Assembly: GCA_050123275.1 (NCBI GenBank)
Contig: JASFHK010000001.1
Span: forward strand, 62,001 to 126,000
DNA: 64,000 nucleotides
From: E44-bin88 sp050123275
GTDB lineage: Bacteria; Chloroflexota; Dehalococcoidia; Dehalococcoidales; BS750m-G39
Direction of reading: 5' to 3'
In this document: in pieces, positions 16,003 through 24,317 of the stretch
Layout: each line of letters begins with the position of its first letter
How positions within the stretch are numbered: the first letter of the stretch is position 1
Program-made: the position numbers and the translations under genes
Notes under the pieces: generated by a model
What the model saw: the letters and a program-made list of their open reading frames with translations, nothing else
What the model was told of the DNA's origin: nothing
The model's database searches: none

Positions 16003-16357
16003 GGGTCAAGTAAACCGGGTGACCGCTCTCCTTCTTCGGGAGGAGGGAGGAAAGTCCGAGCTCCACCGGGCAGGATGCTGGCTAACGGCCAGGAGGGGTG
16101 ACCCTACGGAGAGTGCCACAGAAACATACCGCCCTTCGGGGTAAGGGTGAAATGGTGAGGTAAGAGCTCACCGGCGGCCGGGTGACCGGTCGGCCGGGTA
16201 AACCCCATCCGGAGCAAGACCAAATAGAGGGACATAAGGACGCCTGGCCTGTCCCCGGGTTGGTCGCATGACCCCGGTGGTAACATCGGGGCTAGATAGA
16301 TGGTCACCGCTCCGTTTTACGGAGTACAGAACTCGGCTTACAGGTTTACTTGACCTT
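16003..16357 (+). ncRNA. rnpB: RNase P RNA (bacterial type A)
   Basis: The ends pair as helix P1: GGTCAAGTAAACC (16004-16016) with GGTTTACTTGACC (16343-16355). The universally conserved GAGGAAAGTCCGAGCTCC block lies at about 16046 and the ACAGAA...GGCTTAC block at about 16327, and a GNRA-like hairpin (CTTCGGGAG) follows P1. Total length, about 355 nt, fits a type A ribozyme. RNase P removes the 5' leader of tRNA precursors. A short T tract follows P1 and probably ends transcription. Confidence 0.95.
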
Positions 16358-16532
16358 TTTGTGTTAGCTCTTTCGTTTTCCTCTTGGCGTTGAGAAAAGG
16401 GGAGGAAGAGCTTATTTTCAAGCGTCGTCGGGGTTAAAAAGTTAACGCCATTTGCCCTCAATAAGTTTGTCAGTCGGGTCAAATTGGTCATATATTGGAG
16501 TATCCAAGGAGGACCTTTTTCAAAGACGACCT

Positions 16533-16754
16533 ATGCCGACAGTTGACCCGATAATCCGCGATTTCATACTCTTCTGCCTCGAGCGCGAGGGGAAAGGCTG
16601 GCCCGCCCTTTACGACGAAATGTGCTACGTGGCCGGGCAGCGCCTCTTCCGGGGGCTGGGTTACACCGAGCTCAGGGAACGGGGTCTTTCCTTCAGCCTG
16701 ACCAAAATCGACGACACCATCCGCCTCATCGACGCCGTCGCCGCCACCAACTAA
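16533..16754 (+). CDS. Small conserved-looking protein of unknown function (73 aa)
   Basis: From the ATG at 16533 the product starts MPTVDPIIRDFILFCLERE and is a compact, mostly helical acidic/basic protein (GWPALYDEMCYVAGQRLFRG, then LTKIDDTIRLIDAV). The frame stays open upstream to a TTG at 16452, but that extension is low in coding character. An AAGGAGG lies 20 bp before the ATG, rather far, so the exact start is uncertain. It stands alone between the RNase P RNA and a protease operon. I recognise no family. The preceding stretch 16358-16532 holds nothing else that I can identify. Confidence 0.55.
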   Translation: MPTVDPIIRDFILFCLEREGKGWPALYDEMCYVAGQRLFRGLGYTELRERGLSFSLTKIDDTIRLIDAVAATN

Positions 16755-16846
16755 ACCCTCTACCGCTCCTGTCTTTCTTTTATTCTCCCTCTCTGATAAG
16801 ATAGCCTTGTATTGCTGATAAACGGCTTTAAGGGAGTGTGAGTCAG

Positions 16847-17989
16847 ATGTCGAAGAAGTTAAAGCTTTTAACAGGCCTTTGCCTGGCCGTGGTTATCGCC
16901 CTGTCTTTTACGGCGGGCTGCGTTATCGAGTTCGAGCCGCCTCCGGCCCAGACCCAGAGCGATTTCGAACTTGTCGAACAGGCCTGGAACGAGATACTCG
17001 AAAAATACGTAGAGAGCGACCTTATCGACACCGAGGCCCTGGCCCAGGGGGCCATCCGGGGCATGATAGAGGCGCTGGAAGACCCCTACACCTCCTACCT
17101 CACTGCCGATGACTACCAGCTAAGCATGTCCGGTTTGGAGGGTAGCTTCGAGGGTATCGGCGCCTATGTCGCCAAGAAAGACGACCAGATTATGGTCATT
17201 GCCCCCATCGCCAACTCGCCGGCGGAGGCCGCCGGTATCGAGGCGGGCGACGTGATTCTGGAAATCGACGGCCAGTCCACCGCAGGCCTGAGCCTGATAG
17301 ACGCCGTGCTCCTCGTCCAGGGCCCCGAGGGGACGCAGGTCGAGCTGCTCATTCAGCACGAAGGTGAGACCGAGCCGGAGACGATTTCTATAGTCAGGGC
17401 GGTCATCGACATCCCCAGCGTCGAGTTCGAGATGCTGGACGAAATCGCCTATATCGCTATCTACGAATTCTCCGAACACACGTCGCTGGAGATGCTGGAG
17501 GCGGTAATGGAGCTGGAGGCGGCGGGGGCCGAGGGTATTATTCTCGACATGCGCGGCAACCCCGGCGGCTTGCTGGATTCGGTGGTCAACATCTCCGGCC
17601 TGTTCCTGGAAGACGGTGAGGTGCTGGCCGACGTGGTCGATAACGATGGCAACCACCAAGTCTACCGGGTGGACGAAGCGCCGGTGACCACCGACCTGCC
17701 CATGGTGGTGCTGGTCGATGGCTACAGCGCCAGCGGCAGCGAGCTGCTGGCGGGGGCGTTGCAAGACTACGGGCGCGCCGTCATCGCCGGCAGCACGACC
17801 TTCGGCAAGGGCAGCGTCAACATTCTGCAGCAGCTCGACGATGGTTCCGGTCTCTATATCACCAGCGCCCGCTGGCTTACCCCCAACGGGCGCCTCATCG
17901 AGGGCGAGGGAATCTACCCCGACTACGAGCTTGAGCTCGGGGGCGAAGAAGCCATCCAGTGGGCGATTGACTACTTAAGAAACCAATAA
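16847..17989 (+). CDS. C-terminal processing protease (S41), lipoprotein
   Basis: About 380 residues. The start is the ATG at 16847, ten bases after AGGGAG; a GTG three codons earlier is too close to that site. A signal peptide ends in the lipobox FTAGC with Cys25 as lipidation site. An N-terminal helical segment (FELVEQAWNEILEKYVE) is followed by a PDZ domain (about residues 95-175; ANSPAEAAGIEAGDVIL) and the S41 catalytic domain. The Ser-Lys dyad is in YSASGSELL (Ser296) and TFGKGSVN (Lys321). It should act outside the membrane, cleaving or trimming proteins from their C-terminus. It heads a three-gene operon with a small membrane protein and a metallopeptidase. Confidence 0.92.
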   Translation: MSKKLKLLTGLCLAVVIALSFTAGCVIEFEPPPAQTQSDFELVEQAWNEILEKYVESDLIDTEALAQGAIRGMIEALEDPYTSYLTADDYQLSMSGLEGSFEGIGAYVAKKDDQIMVIAPIANSPAEAAGIEAGDVILEIDGQSTAGLSLIDAVLLVQGPEGTQVELLIQHEGETEPETISIVRAVIDIPSVEFEMLDEIAYIAIYEFSEHTSLEMLEAVMELEAAGAEGIILDMRGNPGGLLDSVVNISGLFLEDGEVLADVVDNDGNHQVYRVDEAPVTTDLPMVVLVDGYSASGSELLAGALQDYGRAVIAGSTTFGKGSVNILQQLDDGSGLYITSARWLTPNGRLIEGEGIYPDYELELGGEEAIQWAIDYLRNQ

Positions 17990-17993
17990 TGGC

Positions 17994-18404
17994 ATGAAAG
18001 GCCCGGGATTCAGGATATGGGTGATCGCGGCGCTGACGGCGGCGCTGGGGGCGGCTGTTTGCCGCCTCTCTTTCGAGACGACCATCGCCGAATCGGCGGC
18101 CACCTTGGCGATAGTGATTATGCTCATCGTGGCGGCGCTGGCCACCTACGCCCTGTTCTGCTACCTGCTTATCAAACCCAGCCTGAAAAAGCTGAGGAGA
18201 CTGCCGGTGGCGCTGGTCACCACGGTAATAGCCCTCGGGGGCACGGCGGGTTGCATCCTGCACTTCATCCGCTTCGTCGGCTCGCCGAAGGCGTCGCCGC
18301 CACTGGGCCCGATAATAGCCGGGTTGCTTTTGGCCAGCGCCATTATCCTCTGCGGGCTGCTGCTCTGGCTGGTCTGGCGCCTTAACCGGGGGAAAAATGT
18401 CTAG
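17994..18404 (+). CDS. Four-helix membrane protein of unknown function
   Basis: 136 residues with about four transmembrane helices (residues 8-24, 35-60, 72-92 and 106-127), separated by short basic turns such as KPSLKKLRRLP. It begins 4 bp after the protease stop and its end overlaps the metallopeptidase start by 8 bp, so it is translated as part of that operon. No family recognised. A role linked to the neighbouring membrane protease is possible but not shown. Confidence 0.65.
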   Translation: MKGPGFRIWVIAALTAALGAAVCRLSFETTIAESAATLAIVIMLIVAALATYALFCYLLIKPSLKKLRRLPVALVTTVIALGGTAGCILHFIRFVGSPKASPPLGPIIAGLLLASAIILCGLLLWLVWRLNRGKNV

Positions 18405-18783
18405 AATAGATAGATACCACTTCGAACGATTGGTGGAAAGGGCGGTGGCCAACCTGCCCGATGAGTTCCAGGAGCGTCTGGAGAACGTTGACGTCGTCGT
18501 CGAGGACTGGCCGTCGCCGCAGCTGCTGCGCCGCATGGGGCTGAGGAGCAAGTACGCGCTGCTCGGCCTTTACCAGGGCGTACCCCTCACCGAGCGGGGC
18601 GGGCACTACGGGCTGGTGCCGCCCGACAAGATATCCATCTTCCAGGGGCCTATCGAGGCGGTCTGCCGCCGCGACGCCGATATCGTGGACCAGGCGGGGA
18701 AGGTGGTGCGCCACGAGATAGCCCACCACTTCGGCATCGACGACGCGCGCTTAAAAGAGCTGGAAGAAGACCGGGGCTACTAG
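18397..18783 (+). CDS. Zincin-like metallopeptidase family protein
   Basis: 128 residues starting at an ATG inside the end of the previous gene. The protein matches the short bacterial metallopeptidase family (DUF1025 type, minimal gluzincin-like). An N-terminal RYHFERLVERAVANLPDEF helix leads to GLYQGVPLTERGGHYG and then the zinc motif VRHEIAHHFGID, with His106 and His110 as metal ligands and Glu107 as catalytic base; Asp114 may be the third ligand. The family is widespread and its substrates are unknown. It converges with the elp3 gene, the two stops overlapping by 4 bp. Confidence 0.85.
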   Translation: MSRIDRYHFERLVERAVANLPDEFQERLENVDVVVEDWPSPQLLRRMGLRSKYALLGLYQGVPLTERGGHYGLVPPDKISIFQGPIEAVCRRDADIVDQAGKVVRHEIAHHFGIDDARLKELEEDRGY

Positions 18784-20138
18784 TCCAGCCCCCTCACCAT
18801 GTAGTCCCCCCGCGCTTTGTAGCCGAACTCGCTGCGGTAGTATTCCCGGGCGCCGACGCCGCTCAATATCGTCATCTCTCTGGCCCCGAACTCCTCTTTG
18901 GCGATTCTTTCCGCCTCCCGGAGCAGCGCTTTGCCCAGACCTTTATGCTGCGCCGCCGTTTCGTCCTGCCCGGAAAGGGGGACCTCGGGCCCGTAAACGT
19001 GCAGCTCCCTTATCAACGCCGCATTAGCGCCGTCTTCGGGCTGGAGGCGCAGCCGCAGTATGGCGAAGAGGGTGGCCTCTTCGTCCTCGAAAGAGAGAAA
19101 GATTTCCTTGCCACCCGCCGCCCCGTAGTCCAGCCGCTTGAGCCGGGGCGAGCCGATTTCCCGTTCCTGACGCGCCCGGTGGCCGTACTCGCGGCAGCGG
19201 ATACACTGGCACTCGACCCCTTTTTGCAGCATCCGTTCCCGGACCACGCCCCGCAGCGAGTCCTTGCAGCCGCCGGTGATGAACTTGGCGGGGATGTCGC
19301 GCAGCACCCGCGAGATGCGCACGTAGCCGGGCACGATAGACTTAATCTCGGCGATAAGCCCGACCATGGTCTCGACGGAGTAGGGGTGATAACGCCCCTC
19401 CCGGTACCACCTATCCAGCTCGGTGCCCTCGACGACCATGGTGGGGTATAGTTTCAGGCCGTCGGGCTTGAAGCGCTCGTCTTCAAAGAGCTGCCGCGAC
19501 AGCTCCAGGTCGTGCTCGGGCGTGGAGCCGGGCAGCCCCGGCATCCAGTGATAGTGAACCTTGAAGCCGTAACGGCGTAACAGGGCGGTGGCCTTGACCA
19601 CGTCCTCTACCTTATGCCCCCGCCGCGTCAGTTTATAGATTTCGTCGTCCGTCAGCTGTACGCCCAGCTCGACGCGGGTGGCGCCGAACTCAAGCATGCG
19701 CTCCACCTCCCCTTCCCCGCACCAGTCGGGGCGCGTCTCGATGCAAAGCCCGGTGCAACGGTGCCGCGCCGTCTGGTTGCGCGCCTTGGCTTCTTCCAGG
19801 TCGGCGGAGTCGGTGCCGTTGAGGCCGTCGAGGCACTCCTTGATGAATTTATACTGGTAGTCCTCGGGGAAGGCGAGGAAGGTGCCCCCCATTACGATAA
19901 GCTCCACCTTGTCGGTGGGGTGCCCCATGTCGCGGAAGGCCTTGAGCCGCAGCCCGACCTGCTTTCGGGCGTCGTAGCCGCACCTTATCGCCCGCAATAC
20001 CGCCGGCGATTCCGGCGTGTAGCTCTGGGGGGTGTCGCCGTAGGTGGGGCAATAGACGCAGTTGCCCGGGCAGGGTAGCGGCTCGGTCATCACCGCCACC
20101 GGCGTCACTCCCGATATCGTCCTTGCAAATTTCTTCAT
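18780..20138 (-). CDS. elp3: Elp3-type tRNA U34 carboxymethyltransferase (radical SAM + GNAT)
   Basis: About 452 residues from the ATG at 20138 (MKKFARTISG). The enzyme builds the 5-carboxymethyl group on the wobble uridine of tRNAs using acetyl-CoA and S-adenosylmethionine. The radical SAM motif is C23-x3-C27-x2-C30 (PLPCPGNCVYCPT), followed by TPESPA and the tRNA-contacting basic region. The C-terminal GNAT lobe has the acetyl-CoA loop HKGLGKALLREAE and ends with EYYRSEFGYKARGDYMVRGL, as in characterised Dehalococcoides and eukaryotic Elp3. No ribosome site precedes the ATG, and a TACACT box about 20 bp upstream suggests a very short leader. The divergent neighbour is a Trm9-like methyltransferase that could act on its product. 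Confidence 0.93.
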   Translation of the reverse strand: MKKFARTISGVTPVAVMTEPLPCPGNCVYCPTYGDTPQSYTPESPAVLRAIRCGYDARKQVGLRLKAFRDMGHPTDKVELIVMGGTFLAFPEDYQYKFIKECLDGLNGTDSADLEEAKARNQTARHRCTGLCIETRPDWCGEGEVERMLEFGATRVELGVQLTDDEIYKLTRRGHKVEDVVKATALLRRYGFKVHYHWMPGLPGSTPEHDLELSRQLFEDERFKPDGLKLYPTMVVEGTELDRWYREGRYHPYSVETMVGLIAEIKSIVPGYVRISRVLRDIPAKFITGGCKDSLRGVVRERMLQKGVECQCIRCREYGHRARQEREIGSPRLKRLDYGAAGGKEIFLSFEDEEATLFAILRLRLQPEDGANAALIRELHVYGPEVPLSGQDETAAQHKGLGKALLREAERIAKEEFGAREMTILSGVGAREYYRSEFGYKARGDYMVRGLD

Positions 20139-20195
20139 CTTGTGCCATAAACAGTGTAGCAAATTTCGGTCATGGTGGAAAATGGGAAGGCGGGC

Positions 20196-20371
20196 CACCC
20201 CACCCCGGTTTTATCTATACCCGCCCGCCGCCCTTTAAGGTAAAAGGGGGCTGCGCCCCCTTTCAACCCCCGAATTAGGGGTGGGGAATCAAAAAGGAGA
20301 TTTTTAAGGGAGTTCCCCCTTATAGGGAGGGTTTTTGGGTGGGCAGAAATAACGTGCGCTAACAGAGCGGA
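20196..20371 (+). repeat. MITE-like palindrome-rich repeat, copy B
   Basis: Begins CCACCCCACCCCGGTTTTAT, continues CCCGCCCGCCGCCCTTTAAG and the palindrome AGGGGGCTGCGCCCCCTTT, and ends with AACGTGCGCTAACAGAGCGG. It fills the region between elp3 and the methyltransferase gene; its last bases form part of the methyltransferase ribosome binding site (GCGGAGGT). Confidence 0.75.
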
Positions 20372-20377
20372 GGTTTG

Positions 20378-21025
20378 GTGAGTAACCAAGAAGTATTCGA
20401 CGAAATAGCTCCCAGCTGGTATAACTACCGCCACTGGTCGATTTTCCCGAACGAGCTGGCGGCGCTGGCGCGCCGCTGGCAAAAGGGCAGTTTGCTCAAC
20501 GTCGGCTGCGCCCACGGCCCCGACTTTTTCCCCTTCAAGGAGGGCTTCGAGCTGCACGGGGTGGACTTCTCCGCCGAAATGCTTAAATTGGCCGAAAAAT
20601 ACGCTCGGAAGTTCGACTTTGCCGTCGAGCTGAAGCAGGCCGATATCCGCCGGCTGCCCTATGCCGACGACAGCTTCGACTGGGCTGTCGCGGTGGCCAC
20701 CTATCACCACCTGGGGGGCGGGGAGCACCTGGCGGCCTTCAGGGAGCTGAAGCGCGTGCTCAAGCCCGGCGGCGAGGCCTTTATCACTGCCTGGAACAAG
20801 GGCCAGCCCCGCTTCTGGTTCAAGCCCAAGGCGCTCAAAGTCCCCTGGGAAAAGAAGGGTAAAACCCTCTACCGCCAGTATTACCTTTTCGGCTACGGCG
20901 AGCTGGAAAAGCTGGTCAAAGAGGCGGACTTTAAGCTGCTGGAGTCCTTCCCCGAAAGCGCCTACCGCTTTCCGGTGAAGCTGTTTTCGCGGAATATATG
21001 CCTGCTGGTGAAAAAGGGTTACTAG
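20378..21025 (+). CDS. Trm9/ALKBH8-like class I methyltransferase
   Basis: 215 residues from a GTG five bases after GCGGAGG. The Rossmann core is clear: SAM loop LLNVGCAHGPDF (motif I), acidic HGVDFSAEM (motif II) and ADIRRLPYADDSFDW. Beyond that, the sequence follows Trm9-type tRNA methyltransferases. VFDEIAPSWYNYRHWSIFP resembles their N-terminal signature, VAVATYHHLGGGEHLAAF matches the conserved double-His helix, and YRQYYLFGYGELEKLVKE matches the RYYHLF-x-x-GELE segment. Trm9 methyl-esterifies cm5U34 to mcm5U34, the step after Elp3. Its position beside elp3 supports that role; a general SAM methyltransferase is the fallback. No Trm112 activator gene is visible. Confidence 0.75.
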   Translation: MSNQEVFDEIAPSWYNYRHWSIFPNELAALARRWQKGSLLNVGCAHGPDFFPFKEGFELHGVDFSAEMLKLAEKYARKFDFAVELKQADIRRLPYADDSFDWAVAVATYHHLGGGEHLAAFRELKRVLKPGGEAFITAWNKGQPRFWFKPKALKVPWEKKGKTLYRQYYLFGYGELEKLVKEADFKLLESFPESAYRFPVKLFSRNICLLVKKGY

Positions 21026-21028
21026 CCC

Positions 21029-21514
21029 TTACTTGGCCTTCTTGGTGTAGATGACCAGCTCGCTGCGGACGAAACCCAGCTTCTGGAAGTAGTTCTGCAA
21101 CTCCCAGTGGCGCTCGTCGATGACGGCGCGCACCGAGTTAACTTTGCGGGCGTGGCAGCGCTCGGTGAGGGCGTTGACCAGCTTGGTGGCGATGCCTTTC
21201 CCCTGGTAGGCGGGGTCGACAATCAGCATGTGGATTATGCCCACTTCGTCGACGGGTATGCCGGCGAAGGCCAGCCGCGCCCAGATAAAGCCGACAATCT
21301 TGCCCTCGACCTCGGCGACGCAGCTCAGGTCGAGGGGGCCGCCGGGATTGGTCAGGGCTACCTCTTCGAAGGTCATGGCGCCCCGGTAGCTTAATCGGCT
21401 GCGCTTGGTGCCGGGAAGCTTTTCCTCCCTGACTTTGCCGTAAATAGACATCAGGGACTCGATATCGCTGCGCTCCATGGCTCTTATCTTGACGTCTGTT
21501 CCGGTAGTGGCCAT
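21029..21514 (-). CDS. GNAT-family N-acetyltransferase
   Basis: About 161 residues from an ATG at 21514 with GGGGGGTGAT upstream. It has the standard GNAT elements: an N-terminal strand-helix (VKIRAMERSDIESLMSIYG), the central strands EGKIVGFIWARL and VGIIHMLIVDPAYQGKGIATKL with the pyrophosphate-binding Q-x-x-G-x-G/A loop, and the C-terminal motif YFQKLGFVRSELVIYTKK. Acyl acceptor unknown. It is convergent with the methyltransferase gene, only 3 bp apart. The 170 bp between it and the next gene hold no recognisable element. Confidence 0.85.
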   Translation of the reverse strand: MATTGTDVKIRAMERSDIESLMSIYGKVREEKLPGTKRSRLSYRGAMTFEEVALTNPGGPLDLSCVAEVEGKIVGFIWARLAFAGIPVDEVGIIHMLIVDPAYQGKGIATKLVNALTERCHARKVNSVRAVIDERHWELQNYFQKLGFVRSELVIYTKKAK

Positions 21515-21687
21515 AGTGATCACCCCCCGCTCGGTAGTTTTTTGGGAGAAAGAGGCTGTTTTTAAAACAGGTTATATATGAAGTCTATTAGCATTGGTCG
21601 GCTCTTGTCAACTGGGAATTTCCGATGGACAGGGGGTGGCGTTTATGCTTTAATTTATATTCAGTGTTTGATTTACGGGGGTAGCTT

Positions 21688-22158
21688 TTGGACTTCGACT
21701 GGGGCGAAATAGCTAAAATCATCTCCTACCTGGTGCCGGCGGTGGTCTTCGTCATCTTCAACGTCATCATGCGCAAGCAGCAGGAGCAAAAGCGGCGGCT
21801 GACGATGGTCAAGGGGCTCATTGCCGAGATAGACCAGAACCAGAAGCTGATGGAGGCCTTTCTCATCCAGTGGCACTACAAGAAGTTCAAGACGGGCCAC
21901 TGGGAGCGCAACAAGGCCAAGCTGGACTATGTCGACCCGGGCCTGCGCAACAGGCTGGCCGACACCTATCAGGTTATCGCCGGTTACAACCGGGAGATTG
22001 AGACGGCCAAGAAGCAGAAATCATTGAGCTACCTGGCCGGTATCAGGATGGACAAGCTCCGCGACCCGCTGGCCAAGAGCCGCCAGGGTCTCGAAGAGTG
22101 GTACGACCTGAACAAAAGCCTGAAAAAGCCCCCCGAAGAAGAGAAGCTGTCCTCATAG
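21688..22158 (+). CDS. Single-pass membrane protein with cytoplasmic coiled coil
   Basis: 156 residues from a TTG preceded by GGGGGTAG. The N-terminus carries one transmembrane helix (IISYLVPAVVFVIFNVIM, about residues 11-28) followed by a charged, helical, mostly cytoplasmic domain rich in Lys, Gln and Glu (KQQEQKRRLTMVKGLIAEID). No family recognised. Its last 6 bp overlap the end of the convergent rimI gene. An acidic Pro/Glu tail closes the protein. Confidence 0.65.
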   Translation: MDFDWGEIAKIISYLVPAVVFVIFNVIMRKQQEQKRRLTMVKGLIAEIDQNQKLMEAFLIQWHYKKFKTGHWERNKAKLDYVDPGLRNRLADTYQVIAGYNREIETAKKQKSLSYLAGIRMDKLRDPLAKSRQGLEEWYDLNKSLKKPPEEEKLSS

Positions 22159-22656
22159 TTCGCCGGCGCGCGTCCGCTTCAGCTGCTCCAGCCTTTCCCT
22201 TACCGGCGCCGTGTTTACATCCTCGACCGTCATCAGCACCGCGTCCTCGCGGTTGTCGGTGTAATAGCCGCGCCGCCGCCCCACCGTGACGAAGCCGTAC
22301 TTGGCGTAGAGCTTCTGGGCGTCGGTGTTGGAAGCGCGCACCTCCAGCGTCACCAGATGCGCCCCCAGCTCGATAGCCAACTCGATGATGCCCACCAGCA
22401 AAGCCTCGCCGATGCCCCGGCGGCGGTGGGACTGCCGGACGGCGATGTTGGTGATGTGGGCTTCGTCAACCAGCAGCCAGATACCGGCGAAGCCGATGAC
22501 CTCTTCACTCCCGTCCTCGCAGGCGACGATGTAATGCGCCAGGCCGTTTTTAAGCTCGCGCTCGTAGTTGGCCGGCGGCCAGAGGGTAGGGAAGGCTTCA
22601 CGGTCTATTTCGCTTACCCGGGGGATGTCTGACTGGCTCATGGCGCGGAGGTACAC
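22153..22656 (-). CDS. rimI: Ribosomal protein S18-alanine N-acetyltransferase
   Basis: 167 residues from a GTG at 22656. RimI acetylates the N-terminus of ribosomal protein S18. Family marks are the N-terminal YLRAMSQSDIPRVSEIDREA, the CoA loop VRQSHRRRGIGEALL (about residues 75-89), VTLEVRASNTDAQKLYAKYGF, which is highly typical of RimI, and GRRRGYYTDNREDAVLMT. The C-terminal extension of about 25 residues is basic. It is downstream of the metal transporter genes, 60 bp away, and may be co-transcribed with them. Confidence 0.9.
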   Translation of the reverse strand: MYLRAMSQSDIPRVSEIDREAFPTLWPPANYERELKNGLAHYIVACEDGSEEVIGFAGIWLLVDEAHITNIAVRQSHRRRGIGEALLVGIIELAIELGAHLVTLEVRASNTDAQKLYAKYGFVTVGRRRGYYTDNREDAVLMTVEDVNTAPVRERLEQLKRTRAGEL

Positions 22657-22716
22657 GGCGGTCTCACTCTCCGAAGGCTTATTTCCGGGAATATTTTATC
22701 ATATCCCCCGGGATTT

Positions 22717-23553
22717 TCATCCCGTCTCCCCGCTATTGTCTATTCCCGCCCGGCGGCGGCGAATGCCTTTGACGGCGAAGACGACCAGAAGCGCCGCTCC
22801 GCCCAGCAGGACGATGGTCGCCCCCGAGGCCAGGTTCAGAACGTAGGAGAGCCACAACCCGCCGAAGGTAAGCCCGATGCCGAAGGCGATGGACAGCAAC
22901 ATCATTATGCGCAGGTCGTAGGTAAGCTGCCGGGCCAGGGTGGCCGGGATGGTGAGCAGGGCGATGATGAGTATCATGCCCACGATGCGGAGTAATATCA
23001 CCACGGTCAGGGCGATCATGCACAGCAGCAGCAGGTACAAAACCTCCACCGGCACGCCGACTACCGTGCTGTATTCCTCGTCGAAAGACAGGGCCAGGAA
23101 TTCCTTGTAGAAAGCTATTACGATACCGATGATGATCACATCCAGCACCAGCATGATCAGCAAATCGGTAGTAGGCACGGTGAGGATGTTGCCGAAGAGG
23201 TAGCTGAAAAGGTCGGGGGCGTAGCCGGGTGTCAGCCCGATGAAGACGATGCCCAGTGCCATACCTATCGCCCAGAGGATACCGATGGCGGTGTCCTCTG
23301 GCAGCCGGGTTCTTCTTGAGATGAAGCCGATACCCAGCGCCGACGCCAGCGAGAAAATCAGGGCGCCTATCACCGGGTTGATGCCGATGAAATAGCCCAG
23401 CCCGATGCCCCCGAAGGAAGCGTGGGCGATGCCGCCGCTGATGAAGATAATCCGCTTAACGACGACGTAGACCCCGACGATACCGCAGGCGACCGCCGCC
23501 AGCAGGCCGGCCATCAGCGCGTTTTGCATGAACTGGTACTGCAGTATTTCCAC
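22717..23553 (-). CDS. znuB: Metal ABC transporter permease (ZnuB/MntB type)
   Basis: 278 residues from a GTG that overlaps the stop codon of the ATPase gene by one base (TAGTG). About eight to nine hydrophobic helices are present. Family signatures are GIVGVYVVVKRIIFISGGIAHASFGGIGLG near the N-terminus, which includes the conserved His-Ala loop, DTAIGILWAIGMALG, and SFDEEYSTVVGVPVEVLY in the EAA-like cytoplasmic loop. It forms the channel of a zinc or manganese importer with the two genes upstream. Zinc is favoured because a Fur-type regulator with paired boxes sits upstream, but Mn or Fe cannot be excluded. Confidence 0.88.
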   Translation of the reverse strand: MEILQYQFMQNALMAGLLAAVACGIVGVYVVVKRIIFISGGIAHASFGGIGLGYFIGINPVIGALIFSLASALGIGFISRRTRLPEDTAIGILWAIGMALGIVFIGLTPGYAPDLFSYLFGNILTVPTTDLLIMLVLDVIIIGIVIAFYKEFLALSFDEEYSTVVGVPVEVLYLLLLCMIALTVVILLRIVGMILIIALLTIPATLARQLTYDLRIMMLLSIAFGIGLTFGGLWLSYVLNLASGATIVLLGGAALLVVFAVKGIRRRRAGIDNSGETG

Positions 23554-24314
23554 TACTTGTGTTCCTTCAACACCCGGTGCGGTATGGTGCCGTGGGCTAT
23601 CAGCTGCACCGGGCATTTGTAGGTAGCCTCCAGCACCTCGGGCTCCAGTTCCTTGGAGCCGTGATAGAAAAGCTGGCGGTTGAGGCAGGCTATCTCGTCC
23701 ACGTAGATGGAAATGGCGCTGATATCGTGGGAAACCATGATGATGGTCATCTCGTCCTTCAGCTTGACCAGCAGCTCGTAGAAGCCGGTCTGCAGCGCCG
23801 AGTCGACGCTGGCGGTGGGCTCGTCGAGTAGCAACAGCTTGGGGCGGCCCACCAGCGCCCGGGCGATAAAGACCCGCTGCTGCTCGCCGCCGGAGAGCCG
23901 GCCTATCTGGTGGTCTTGATAGGCGAGCATGCCCACGGTTTCCAGTGCCTGTTGCGCCCGTTCCTTGTCCTCGCGGCTGTAGCGCTTCATCAGCCCCCTC
24001 GTCCCGTTACAGCCCATCAACACCGTTTCCCGGACGCTGATGGGAAAATTGCGGTCGAAGAGATTATACTGCGGCACGTAGCCGATATAGCGGTGACTTC
24101 GCTCCGGGGGTCGGCCCAGCACGGACACCCTGCCCTGCGTCGGTTTGACCAGCCCCAATATGACCTTGAGCAGGGTCGTCTTGCCGCCGCCGTTGGGCCC
24201 GATGATGCCCAGGAAGGCACCCCTGTCCACGGACAGGCTCACCCCCTCCAGCACGGTTACGCCGTCATAGCGTACCCAGACATCCTCTATGGCTAGCGCT
24301 GCTTCCGGCGTCAT
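23553..24314 (-). CDS. znuC: Metal ABC transporter ATP-binding protein
   Basis: About 253 residues. The ATG at 24314 lies 4 bp beyond the stop of the binding-protein gene. Canonical ABC motifs: Walker A GPNGGGKTT (about residues 39-47), Q-loop YVPQYNLFD, signature LSGGEQQ, Walker B LLLLDEP and H-loop VSHD. The helical region with FPISVRETVLMG is typical of zinc/manganese transporter ATPases. It powers uptake through the permease encoded next, whose start it overlaps. Confidence 0.9.
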   Translation of the reverse strand: MTPEAALAIEDVWVRYDGVTVLEGVSLSVDRGAFLGIIGPNGGGKTTLLKVILGLVKPTQGRVSVLGRPPERSHRYIGYVPQYNLFDRNFPISVRETVLMGCNGTRGLMKRYSREDKERAQQALETVGMLAYQDHQIGRLSGGEQQRVFIARALVGRPKLLLLDEPTASVDSALQTGFYELLVKLKDEMTIIMVSHDISAISIYVDEIACLNRQLFYHGSKELEPEVLEATYKCPVQLIAHGTIPHRVLKEHK

Positions 24315-24317
24315 CAA

